Shown one piece after another: positions 1 to 8,501 of a stretch of DNA of 64,000 bases. Source of the DNA: Arcticibacterium sp964021845 (GTDB lineage Bacteria; Bacteroidota; Bacteroidia; Cytophagales; Spirosomataceae); assembly GCF_964021845.1 (NCBI RefSeq), contig NZ_CAXHZC010000009.1, positions 62,001-126,000 of the forward strand, read 5' to 3'. Below the pieces are notes generated by a model. The model was not told where the DNA came from, ran no database searches, and worked only from the letters and a program-made list of their open reading frames with translations. Position 1 is the first letter of the stretch. Each line of letters starts with the position of its first letter. A program made the translations under genes and the position numbers.

Positions 1-1436
1 CTATTTTTCTGATTTGGGTCATTTAGCTCACCCTCACTTCTTTCAATCAACTGGTCACTTTCAAGCTTTCGTATGATGTTTGCTAAATGACCTGATATTT
101 GCTTCTGCTTAAATTTTAAAGAAATTTCTTTCCTGCTAAGCTCCTCTTTATTTAGAAATTGTAACGTTTTACTATACAGTGTTTTCTTTTTCAACTCAGA
201 CTGTAACTCAGACTGTAACTCAGACTGTAACTCAGACTGTAACTCAGACTGTAACTCCTGCTGCAACTCCTGCTGTTGCTTGTATTCTGTATTAGTGTAT
301 TGTACTTGTAGTGCTATGCCTTTCTCTTCCCAGCTATACTTTATCTCTTTATAATCTCGAAGTTCATCTGCTATTTGTTTAAGACCGTTACCCCATTGGT
401 CTATTACCCCCATTTTCTTAAATACTGGTGCTATTAATTTATTTCTAACATCAGATTGACGTGCTTCTAAATCATCAAAATCTATAGATGGTAAAAGTTT
501 ACCTGCACTAGTAATTTCTACCATGTCGTCGTAAATGGCAATCTTAATATCTTTACCTGTAAGTGAGTAATCTCTATGAACTACTGCATTACGAATAGTC
601 TCTCTTATAGCTATAATAGGATATTGCCAACGCTCTTCTGTATAAACACCATTTACTACAGCACCTTTGTTTATATGGCGTAGTACAAACTCATAAGCAA
701 GTTCTGCCTGAACAGCTATATTGCCCTCAAAAGTTTTTTTATCAATAAAAACTGCTGAACTAGTTCCTTTAAATCTTGCACATTCTATTTTGGCGTAAGG
801 AAACAGCTGTCGTTTACTTTCTGCATCTGCAAATAAGAGTAAGGCATTGGTTGGCATAAGTTTTCCCTGCACCTCCTTTGTAAGGCCAAGTTTCTTTAGT
901 GTATTTGGAGTAATGGCTTCACCCGTTTTCTCTAAAAACAATTGGCTAAATTCTTTTAATTCAATATCCTCAGGTTCAATATCAAAAACGATTTCATCAT
1001 CAAATGAAATATTGCGTCTTTGACGCTCTAGCTCGGCTATGATTTCTACATCCGCTTGCCTGCTAGACGAACCAACTCTTATGTACGTTCCTTCGTTTTT
1101 CCCTTTGGATTTAAGGAAATAAGGTAATTGGCTGCCCCGATGAATTTTTACTCGTAAAACAGATTTAGATTTATCAGAAATAATTGAGATGTCTGGAAGA
1201 ATAACAGGATGACAATGGGAATGAATTATGTTAGCTATCTGCTCCTCTAATTCCATCACATCTCCCTTCACACCAAGTATCTCTCTAGGCTTATCTTTTA
1301 TACCAATAAACAATTCTCCGCCAGCATCATTAGCAAAGGCCACAATGGTCTTAGCCAAGTCTATGGCTTTGGGCAAACTCTCTTTAAACTCTAGTCGTCT
1401 ACCTTCGGGTAATTGTATGATATCTTTTAATTGCAT
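1..1436 (-). CDS. AlbA_2 / GHKL-ATPase DNA-binding protein (3' end beyond window)
   Basis: Last gene of the seven-gene operon; about 478 codons are visible and the C-terminus lies beyond the left edge. The N-terminus (about residues 1-125, with the motif ANDAGGELFIGI) matches the AlbA_2/Schlafen-type putative DNA-binding domain. A stretch near residues 277-290 (ETIRNAVVHRDYS) is the N-box of a GHKL/HATPase_c_4 ATP-binding domain. The pair is the COG2865-type architecture, often annotated as RecG-like or transcriptional regulator. A QSEL repeat linker (about residues 387-414) precedes a C-terminal stretch that reads like a winged helix. The ATG shares one base with the TAA of the preceding gene, which supports this start and translational coupling. 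Role in the defence operon is inferred; it could be a regulator or an effector. Confidence 0.8.
   Translation of the reverse strand, partial: MQLKDIIQLPEGRRLEFKESLPKAIDLAKTIVAFANDAGGELFIGIKDKPREILGVKGDVMELEEQIANIIHSHCHPVILPDISIISDKSKSVLRVKIHRGSQLPYFLKSKGKNEGTYIRVGSSSRQADVEIIAELERQRRNISFDDEIVFDIEPEDIELKEFSQLFLEKTGEAITPNTLKKLGLTKEVQGKLMPTNALLLFADAESKRQLFPYAKIECARFKGTSSAVFIDKKTFEGNIAVQAELAYEFVLRHINKGAVVNGVYTEERWQYPIIAIRETIRNAVVHRDYSLTGKDIKIAIYDDMVEITSAGKLLPSIDFDDLEARQSDVRNKLIAPVFKKMGVIDQWGNGLKQIADELRDYKEIKYSWEEKGIALQVQYTNTEYKQQQELQQELQSELQSELQSELQSELQSELKKKTLYSKTLQFLNKEELSRKEISLKFKQKQISGHLANIIRKLESDQLIERSEGELNDPNQKN
193..276 (-). repeat. 12-bp tandem repeat inside the AlbA_2 gene
   Basis: Five perfect copies of a 12-bp unit (aactcagactgt on the plus strand) occupy 193-252, followed by two diverged copies (aactcctgctgc/t) to 276. 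On the coding strand they give QSEL repeats and then QQEL. The unit is a multiple of three, so copy-number change would alter linker length, not reading frame. Confidence 0.97.
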
Positions 1437-2344
1437 TAAAAATCAATATGTTGTCCAATGTGGCCAACTAATATTTTGCCATTTTCTATATCTGGGTCGC
1501 TCTCATAAAAATAAATTCTATTTTTATAATATGTATTATCCCCGACTTTGTCACTTTGATTAAACTTCATATGAGGTTCACAACACACTTTTTTTAGACC
1601 ATTAACTGTAGAAAACTCAAATGTCATATTTGGTTTATGTTTTAGATTTCCTTCTGGTGTAACATCAATTCCAACGGAAGCACTAAAAGTTAGTAAGTCT
1701 CTTTTCCTAACATAGCTTTTCTCTAAATAATATGGTAAAGTATCATTTAAACATGAGAGACCTTTTACAAAGGATTGTGTGAAATTAATCCAACCACCAT
1801 CTGTTTTATCAATTTCCATTTTTACCCTAGTATGAATATGAATGTAAGGGAAGTTTTTACGACATTCATCAATAAAATAATAAGGCTCACAAGGGTATTT
1901 CCCCAAAAAATATCTGTGAAAACTAAACCAAGTTTTAATGTTTGAAATTGTATATTTTTCTAAACCCTTGATAGCCTTACCCCCATATGATATAAAACCA
2001 TAAGCTTTCTTTTCATTACAAAAATCAGCAGTTTCTTGGTCTTTCACCAAGTCTTTAATATCGGAATTTGACCAATTCGTTTCTTTTGCTCGGTCAATTA
2101 TTTTCATTAAATACTTTTTAGAACTATTCCTAGAATTCAAATCTCCTTCAAATAAATATTTATACAGAGGAGTATTATTTCCAATGTTGACTTCATAAAT
2201 ATCATTGTGACGTAAAATGGAATCGCCATTACTTTTGATATTTTCAGTATCCTCGGAAAGCAATCCTATTGAATCTTCGAAGCTACTTATATCAGGATTA
2301 ATAGAATCAAATGATTCATTCAATAAATAAAACTCAGCCTTCAT
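1436..2344 (-). CDS. Hypothetical protein, partner of the upstream AAA ATPase
   Basis: 302 residues with no domain that I recognise. It has no signal peptide or membrane segment. It is mixed alpha/beta in composition with several aromatic-rich strands and a motif FPYIHIHTRVKM in the middle. Its start overlaps the end of the DUF3696 ATPase gene by 11 bases and its TAA shares a base with the next ATG, so it is co-translated with both. An AAA ATPase directly followed by a conserved unknown protein is common in anti-phage modules, where the second protein is often the effector. That role here is inference from position only. Confidence 0.7.
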   Translation of the reverse strand: MKAEFYLLNESFDSINPDISSFEDSIGLLSEDTENIKSNGDSILRHNDIYEVNIGNNTPLYKYLFEGDLNSRNSSKKYLMKIIDRAKETNWSNSDIKDLVKDQETADFCNEKKAYGFISYGGKAIKGLEKYTISNIKTWFSFHRYFLGKYPCEPYYFIDECRKNFPYIHIHTRVKMEIDKTDGGWINFTQSFVKGLSCLNDTLPYYLEKSYVRKRDLLTFSASVGIDVTPEGNLKHKPNMTFEFSTVNGLKKVCCEPHMKFNQSDKVGDNTYYKNRIYFYESDPDIENGKILVGHIGQHIDF

Positions 2345-3446
2345 AACCTGCTCTATTTAACTTGAAAATAGTACTTAAGTCACTTTCTTCTTGATCAAAA
2401 AAACCAACTGGCCATTCAGATAGCTCTGCATTTTCATTTATATCTAAAGGTATTATTTCTAGTTTTTTATCAGATTTAAGAAAGTTCAATGTTACTTTAG
2501 ATTTGTCTTTAAAGCCATTTTTTGTTGCGAGTCGAACACCATTTATTACATGCTCACTATGTGTTTCGATAATTATTTGAACTCCTGAATTCGACATTTT
2601 AGCAATAAACTGCCCTATCCTTGATTGACCAAGCGGATGCAAATGAGCTTCAGGGTTTTCAATAATTAAAATGCAGCCAGGTTCGGCAATTAAAGCACTT
2701 ACAATTATTGGTAAAGAATATGATATTCCAAACCCAATATTATTAGGATGTAAAAAAGCAGTATCTGCACCTTTTTTTCTTATCCCAATTCTTACTTGAT
2801 TTATATCTTCATAAGTGGAAACATTAATTTCAATGTCTGGAATTATAAATTGCATCCAATATTCCACTTGTTTTTCAAATGTTTTTGCCTCACTTTTCGG
2901 AAACTGTTTATACTCGTAAATAGATTCTGTATTCTTAGATGCTAGTGAAATTGCTTGTCCTGTAAACTCTCCTTGAAAACCAACATTTAAGTCTTTTTGA
3001 ACACTCATTTGTTGAGTATTTCTCGGGCCAAGCCTTTCCGCGTTCAAATAATGAAGATACTTATTAAAGGAGTTTTTAAATGAATAATCTGTAGACATCT
3101 TTTCAGCAGATAAACTCAAAGGGTTTTCTTTATCTATTTTAAAAACAATTGTTTCCGAATGATTTAATGAATCTTCAACTTTAAATTGTATATCTAAAGA
3201 GTCAGATTCAGTCGCTAAAATTTCTTGAGTACTGCCCAACTCGAGAAACGAGTCTATTTTATTGTTAATAGAAATAATAACATTTTTAGAATCTTCATTC
3301 TTGTAAAATTGGCGTAATAGTAGCATTGCCTGGATAATTGTTGATTTACCAACCCCATTTGCTCCCGCTAAAACTGTTAATTCGTTGAATTCAATTGAAG
3401 TATTTAAAAAGCACTTAAAATTTTGGATTTGTATTTTTTTAATCAT
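2334..3446 (-). CDS. AAA family ATPase with C-terminal DUF3696
   Basis: 370 residues. Walker A is GANGVGKST at residues 28-36, an ABC/OLD-like signature region is near 235-248 (NNIGFGISYSLPII), Walker B is at about 259-271 (ILIIENPEAHLHP) and a switch motif ETHSEH is at 294-299. The C-terminal part (about 337-360, EWPVGFFDQ) fits DUF3696. This is the AAA_15/OLD-like class of SMC-type ATPases found in many phage-defence and DNA-repair contexts. It overlaps the DUF262 gene by 8 bases and the following gene by 11. The three proteins probably act as one complex, with this as the ATP-driven switch; that is inferred from the overlaps. Confidence 0.88.
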   Translation of the reverse strand: MIKKIQIQNFKCFLNTSIEFNELTVLAGANGVGKSTIIQAMLLLRQFYKNEDSKNVIISINNKIDSFLELGSTQEILATESDSLDIQFKVEDSLNHSETIVFKIDKENPLSLSAEKMSTDYSFKNSFNKYLHYLNAERLGPRNTQQMSVQKDLNVGFQGEFTGQAISLASKNTESIYEYKQFPKSEAKTFEKQVEYWMQFIIPDIEINVSTYEDINQVRIGIRKKGADTAFLHPNNIGFGISYSLPIIVSALIAEPGCILIIENPEAHLHPLGQSRIGQFIAKMSNSGVQIIIETHSEHVINGVRLATKNGFKDKSKVTLNFLKSDKKLEIIPLDINENAELSEWPVGFFDQEESDLSTIFKLNRAGYEG

Positions 3447-4824
3447 GGCTTATTTTTAATGATTCGTTGATTAAACTTTCGGCTATTTTAAAACCGTAAC
3501 TAAGCTTGTTCGCTTGATTCGTTCCTATGGTTAAGGAATCAAAATAAGCTTGATCCTCGGTGATTTTACTTACAAAATATTCTACCATTTGGCCTTTGTT
3601 TACAGTTTTATGGAATACATGAGGTGGTATTTTTGATAGCAATACTGACCAAACGGTGAAAAGAGATTTATTAATCAATGATCTTCTACTATCTCGGTAA
3701 GCCTCAAAAGTAGTTTTTCTAAATGCATATCTGCCAAATAAATAGTAGGCATTCTCCATGGCATTCTTAAATGAATTTTCTAAGGTTCCTTCTAACTCGG
3801 GTGAGTAGTTTTTGTTTAAATAATCCAATGTGTCATCTAAAAAGAACTCCATATCACCTTTATATGGGCTTTCAGTAATTTCGAGGTTTGAGATGTAAAA
3901 GGCAATGAACCTCATGACCAATTCTTGGTCTTCCATTCTAATTGGTTTGATACTGTTATCAGTCGCATTAATAAAGCCTTCTGACGAAGCTAAACTTTGG
4001 ATAAGTTGCCTTACATTAGGTTTAGCCATACTATTTCTAATTTCTTGCCTATTGAGAGGTTTACCACCTTCGTTTATCCTTTTGAAAATTTCAAACTTCA
4101 CGGAAGATGGAGTTGTTGGAGCAATAATGTTGAATGTCAGTTGAGTGTCTTCAATCCTATTTTGATATTTGAGCTTAAGGGTTCCGAATGTTTCACCCTC
4201 ACAATCCTCTAAATACTCCAAACCCTTTAATTTCAACTTGTTTTTATAAAACAAATCAATGGTTGTAAGCCTTTGTAAACCATCCACTACTTGATATAAA
4301 CCTTCATTATCTTCACTCAAATAAAATACAGGTAGGGGAATTCTAAGAAGTAGAGATTCTATTAGTCTTGATTGCTTAACAGAGTCTTTCCAAACAAAAT
4401 AACGCTGAAAATCCGGCGATAAATCAATTCGTTTCTTGTCAATAAACCTTACGACATCAAGAACTGAGAAGTTTTTAGAGTCTACACGGATTTGCTCAGG
4501 GTCAAAATCTGGTTTTGTAATATGGGTTTCTGAGATAGAAGAATCATTATTTTCGGATTCTACTCCATGAGAAATGTCATCAATTTCTTTCTTTTTAATC
4601 TCGTTTATTTGGTCAATGAAAATGTTTATAAGATATTCTGAACCATAAGCAATATCAAGTTCAGCATCAATTTCAATAACGGAATAACCCAAATTTTGGT
4701 CTTCTTCAATTTTTAACTCCGGACTAATAGATACCCAAAATTTGGATGAGTCATCTTTCGTAAGACTTATTATTTCCTCCGTATTTGGTAGTTTTAAAAT
4801 TAGTGTTTTCATATTTAATCTCAT
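3439..4824 (-). CDS. DUF262 (GmrS/ParB-like) protein
   Basis: 461 residues. After about 100 variable residues comes a DUF262 core: DLSPDFQRYFVW near 134-145, RIPLPVFYL near 161-169 and VVDGLQRLTTI at 179-189. The family's usual DGQQR catalytic motif reads DGLQR here (181-185). DUF262 is related to ParB/Srx folds and occurs in GmrSD-type modification-dependent nucleases, where it binds and hydrolyses nucleotides. The C-terminal DUF1524 (HNH) nuclease of classic GmrD is not evident, so cleavage may depend on partners. Its ATG directly abuts the methylase stop. An alternative start is Met5 at 4812. Confidence 0.87.
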   Translation of the reverse strand: MRLNMKTLILKLPNTEEIISLTKDDSSKFWVSISPELKIEEDQNLGYSVIEIDAELDIAYGSEYLINIFIDQINEIKKKEIDDISHGVESENNDSSISETHITKPDFDPEQIRVDSKNFSVLDVVRFIDKKRIDLSPDFQRYFVWKDSVKQSRLIESLLLRIPLPVFYLSEDNEGLYQVVDGLQRLTTIDLFYKNKLKLKGLEYLEDCEGETFGTLKLKYQNRIEDTQLTFNIIAPTTPSSVKFEIFKRINEGGKPLNRQEIRNSMAKPNVRQLIQSLASSEGFINATDNSIKPIRMEDQELVMRFIAFYISNLEITESPYKGDMEFFLDDTLDYLNKNYSPELEGTLENSFKNAMENAYYLFGRYAFRKTTFEAYRDSRRSLINKSLFTVWSVLLSKIPPHVFHKTVNKGQMVEYFVSKITEDQAYFDSLTIGTNQANKLSYGFKIAESLINESLKISHD

Positions 4825-7800
4825 TTAACTAAACAAACCTGTTTGAACACCTTTGCTTTCTTGATTGCTCTTACTTTCTCTAAGCAGACTATCCTTATTA
4901 GCTAAAAGGCCATTGGCTTGTGTATAATCACTATCTTTCTTTGGGTCTTCTGGCAATAACTCACATAATGAAGTTACAACTCTCCAAAAGCCACCATCAG
5001 GGTTTTCACCATACTCAGTTAAATAACGTAGTAAGTGGCCACGGTTAGAGCCCAAATAGAGCTGCATCGCTTTGTGAACTTGGTCTATGAGTTTGCTGTT
5101 TGCTTTTTCTCCTAGGGTTTTACTTTGTGCTATACGCTCTTTAAAACCGCCTAGTGTCTGTTTATTTCCGTTTTTAATGAAAATATACTCAGTGAAAAGG
5201 TCATGTACATTTATGGTAAGACCTACTCTGCTAAACTTGGCTGCATCATCAAAATCACTTTCTGAAAAACCATAAAGCTGAAGCCAGCCTATGTAAAACT
5301 TGGTAAAATCATCTCCATCAAAGCCCTTAAGTAGGGCATTAAAAGCAGACTTCCTTGCCATTTCTAGCAGCTCGGCTACAGTAACCTCAGAGCCATCTGC
5401 TTTTTCTACTTTTTCATATTTGCCAAACTCGCTTACTGCCTGACCAAAACAACCAGTGAGTAAATCGGCCCCTCTAAAACCTAAACTATATAGTAACTCT
5501 ACTTCTTTCTCTACGGTAGATTCTATGGCTTTTTTTACTTCTTTGTAATCTCCATAGTCTTTACGCTGCGAAGGTCGTGCTGATACTGTAACGGAAGAAG
5601 CCAAAACGGCTCCAGCTAAGCCTAAACTTCTATTTGCCATTTCTGTATCTACTGGCCAAGAGCCTGTAATATTCATTCTAGCATCTAGAATAGAATTACA
5701 AAGTGTAGTCCAAGCTTCTGTACTTTGATGGGCAAACATAATGCTTACTATGTCAGTAGTTTGTAGCTCTATGGCATCAAATATTTCGGTTAGCTTGTTT
5801 TCAAAGTGCTGCTTGGCTTCAGCCTTGCTATTTTTATGGTGATGTTTAAGTGCAGTACATTCCTCAGATTTGGGTGTGCTAGGAGTTGCAAAATTTAAAG
5901 GATAAACATTTCCTAAAGTACGTTTAAGCCAAACATAAAAGAAGTCTGATAAATCTGCGTATGCAATGGCATCATAATATGGCGGGTCTGTAATAACCGC
6001 TGTTATACTTTTGTCACCAAATTGAGTTTTATCACCACTGCTTGCGTTCTGAAGAATTGCCGAAAATGAATTGTCAGACTCTGATTCAATATACCTCGTG
6101 ATCCAATTTAGTTGATTTAGAAGACTTCCCGTTGTGTCTCCTAAAAGATTTCCTTCAGGATAGTCGAACATCATTGGAATAGCCTGCTTAGAAAAAGGGC
6201 TTTGGATATTTTCTCGAGAAACATCCCATCTGCCAAATGTAGTATTAATTGCAGCTCCTCTATCGATTAATATTGCCAGATAAGTAGAAAGTGCTTTTCC
6301 GTATTCATTAAAACTTTCGAATGTTTCACCTAAATTTCTAAACTTCGAAATCAAGGTTTGCATGGCTAAAAGTTGACGATTGGAGAACATTTGACCCCAT
6401 TGTTCCAAGCCCCATGTGCAAGAAGGAAGTGCTTGAGTATACTCCACAGGCATTTTTTCAGAAGGTCTTTGAATACTCGACATTGGTAAGTTATTGATAG
6501 ATTCAATATCTTGAGTTGTTGGGAGTCTGTAGGTCTTTCCTGCTATATCATCCCAAATAACTGTTAATAACCTTTCAGTTGTTCTTCCTTCAAGAAACTG
6601 CTTTTTTAAAGTTTTCACATCAGTAGCATTACCACAACAAGGACATTTTAAATTTCCTCTATCCACCCAGCCTTCCTCTACACACTTGCCTATTTCAATT
6701 GTAAAGGCAATAGAAGAACCTTCTATAATAGGTTGGAGATAAACTTGTTTAGCCTTAGTGTTAGCTAAATAAAACTGTTTTAATAAAGGAACTTCAGCTT
6801 TACAACTAGGATTGCTACAAGTTCCAACTCTTGCCCAATAATAGGCAATAGGTTTAATTTCTTGCGTAATGGTGCTATTTCCTTTTTTTAGTTCTCTGAA
6901 CTCACTGGGGTAAAACTGCCCAATTTCCTTTTCCGTTTCTGCTAATAACCTTTTGGCATAATACTCTACATCAAAACTTAGACGGTTGGGAATGTTTACC
7001 GCATTTGGGTCTCCGTTTTCATAGACTAACCATTTCGTATCTAAGGCTTCCCAAGCCTCTTGGGTATATAATTTTAAAAACTCATCTTTCGTATAAAAAA
7101 TGGCCTTGCCGTACTTCTGCGGGAATTCTAAGCTCCCTTTTTGTACAATATGGGCTACGGGGTTAATGTCGTTACCGTAACTGCGGCAGCCTAGTCTGGC
7201 TGCTTCTAATGGTATAGCTCCTCCACCAGCAAATGGGTCAAACACCTTCGGCATTTTGCTTAGAAATGCTTCTTTGACTTTTTCTAAACTTTCTATTTTT
7301 TGTATTGTCTCTTCTGTTTCTAAGTGGCGATTAGGGGTGCTATAAAGGGCTTCCTCAGCAGTTTTTATAATTTGCCATAGACTATCAAATTCGGTAATTA
7401 ATGCTTCAGCACTCTTTCCAGATCTAGCATTATGGGCTACAAAAATCAGCTTGCGAGCTTTACCAATAATAGCCTCATTGTTTTTATTATCCCACTTTAT
7501 TAGGCTGTCATTACTTAGTTTGTCCTTTGCTCCAGGTTGTTTTTTTGTTTTGCCTAAAAGGTATTCCTGCATGGGGAGGCTAAACTTACCTATAAACATT
7601 TGCAGTCTGTTACGGGCATTGTCTTCCATGCGGTCTATTACCGCAGTCCATGGTATATCATCGTAAGGTTTGTATCTGTTTACAAGTCCTTGCTCCATCA
7701 GTGGTTTTGCTTCTGACCCCAATAGAATTTCAACAGCATCTTTAAATGCTTGCGGGCAATGTGGGTCAAGTGGGTCTGGTACCAAGCTAGCAAACACCAC

Positions 7801-7947
7801 AGCTCTACAAACAGGCAAGGGTCTACGTGCCCACCATAAATGTAAAGTAGAAATATGCCCATGGCGTATGGATTTATCTCGTACACTTTCAGATGAGATT
7901 TCTTTTATAGGTAGGGCTACTTCTATTAGTTTTTTAGCTTGGGTCAT
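4825..7947 (-). CDS. DUF1156 domain DNA methylase (adenine-specific, Zn-ribbon)
   Basis: 1040 residues. The N-terminus (residues 1-60, including HLWWARRPL near 36-44) is the DUF1156 hallmark. A SAM-binding motif I is at 236-250 (FDPFAGGGAIPLEAA), a zinc-ribbon insertion has cysteines at 377, 382, 435, 437 and 438, and the catalytic DPPY motif lies near residue 655. This is the COG1743 type of large amino-methyltransferase predicted to methylate adenine. It overlaps the nuclease-like gene by 4 bases (ATGA). Within the operon it probably protects self DNA while the helicase/nuclease attacks unmodified DNA; that role is inferred from helicase-methylase systems such as DISARM. Confidence 0.93.
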   Translation of the reverse strand: MTQAKKLIEVALPIKEISSESVRDKSIRHGHISTLHLWWARRPLPVCRAVVFASLVPDPLDPHCPQAFKDAVEILLGSEAKPLMEQGLVNRYKPYDDIPWTAVIDRMEDNARNRLQMFIGKFSLPMQEYLLGKTKKQPGAKDKLSNDSLIKWDNKNNEAIIGKARKLIFVAHNARSGKSAEALITEFDSLWQIIKTAEEALYSTPNRHLETEETIQKIESLEKVKEAFLSKMPKVFDPFAGGGAIPLEAARLGCRSYGNDINPVAHIVQKGSLEFPQKYGKAIFYTKDEFLKLYTQEAWEALDTKWLVYENGDPNAVNIPNRLSFDVEYYAKRLLAETEKEIGQFYPSEFRELKKGNSTITQEIKPIAYYWARVGTCSNPSCKAEVPLLKQFYLANTKAKQVYLQPIIEGSSIAFTIEIGKCVEEGWVDRGNLKCPCCGNATDVKTLKKQFLEGRTTERLLTVIWDDIAGKTYRLPTTQDIESINNLPMSSIQRPSEKMPVEYTQALPSCTWGLEQWGQMFSNRQLLAMQTLISKFRNLGETFESFNEYGKALSTYLAILIDRGAAINTTFGRWDVSRENIQSPFSKQAIPMMFDYPEGNLLGDTTGSLLNQLNWITRYIESESDNSFSAILQNASSGDKTQFGDKSITAVITDPPYYDAIAYADLSDFFYVWLKRTLGNVYPLNFATPSTPKSEECTALKHHHKNSKAEAKQHFENKLTEIFDAIELQTTDIVSIMFAHQSTEAWTTLCNSILDARMNITGSWPVDTEMANRSLGLAGAVLASSVTVSARPSQRKDYGDYKEVKKAIESTVEKEVELLYSLGFRGADLLTGCFGQAVSEFGKYEKVEKADGSEVTVAELLEMARKSAFNALLKGFDGDDFTKFYIGWLQLYGFSESDFDDAAKFSRVGLTINVHDLFTEYIFIKNGNKQTLGGFKERIAQSKTLGEKANSKLIDQVHKAMQLYLGSNRGHLLRYLTEYGENPDGGFWRVVTSLCELLPEDPKKDSDYTQANGLLANKDSLLRESKSNQESKGVQTGLFS

Positions 7948-8501
7948 ACTGTTGTTATAAAATGCTTATTTAGGATTTCCCAATTTTCAAGAAACGGGCT
8001 GAAATCTCTAATAGTGTTATCCAATTTTCCTTCTAATAAACCTTTAAGCTCAGATTTTTTAAGGCCTCTGGTTTCGTAACATTTATTGCTTTTGAAAACA
8101 GCTAAATACATGACAATGTTGGAAGAATTGGTTTTAAATTTATCGAAAATGCTAATTAGTTCCTTAGGCTTTACGAATATATAGTCTGCTGAATGGGTAA
8201 GACCGTCATAATTCACAAATACCCAGTAATCTGCTTTAGAATCCACGATTTTTTCACGTTTCAAATTATACCAAGCTGTAGTTTTAACATATGACTGTAT
8301 TACATCATTACCATGAGACCAATTAAAGTCACGAGAGTACTTAACTTGAATTGTAAGCGACTTAGTGACCTCTTGATTTGTTAATAAAAAGTCAATTCCA
8401 CTATCTTTAGATGGAATCCAAATAGATAAGTTTGGGAATCGTTTTTCAACTTCATTCCCAAATAAGAACTCTCCGCCATGTATGGTGAATAAAGGTTTCA
8501 C
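7944..8501 (-). CDS. Small PD-(D/E)XK-type nuclease-like protein
   Basis: 185 residues. The N-terminal half carries the pattern of a PD-(D/E)XK nuclease fold in its QxK variant: a Glu in GNEVEKRF (about 16-22), Asp in SGIDFLL (about 34-40) and TIQVKYS about 14 residues later. This resembles DUF4365 and Hjc-like proteins. The start is GTG and overlaps the helicase stop by 4 bases (GTGA); its own stop overlaps the methylase start by 4 bases (ATGA). It is therefore locked between helicase and methylase. Assignment as the operon's nuclease is inference from the motif and position; it might instead be a DNA-binding subunit with a degenerate site. Confidence 0.72.
   Translation of the reverse strand: MKPLFTIHGGEFLFGNEVEKRFPNLSIWIPSKDSGIDFLLTNQEVTKSLTIQVKYSRDFNWSHGNDVIQSYVKTTAWYNLKREKIVDSKADYWVFVNYDGLTHSADYIFVKPKELISIFDKFKTNSSNIVMYLAVFKSNKCYETRGLKKSELKGLLEGKLDNTIRDFSPFLENWEILNKHFITTV

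Noticed and set aside
193..276. 12-bp repeat as an on/off phase-variation switch
   Set aside because: The unit is a multiple of three bases, so slippage keeps the reading frame; only linker length would change.
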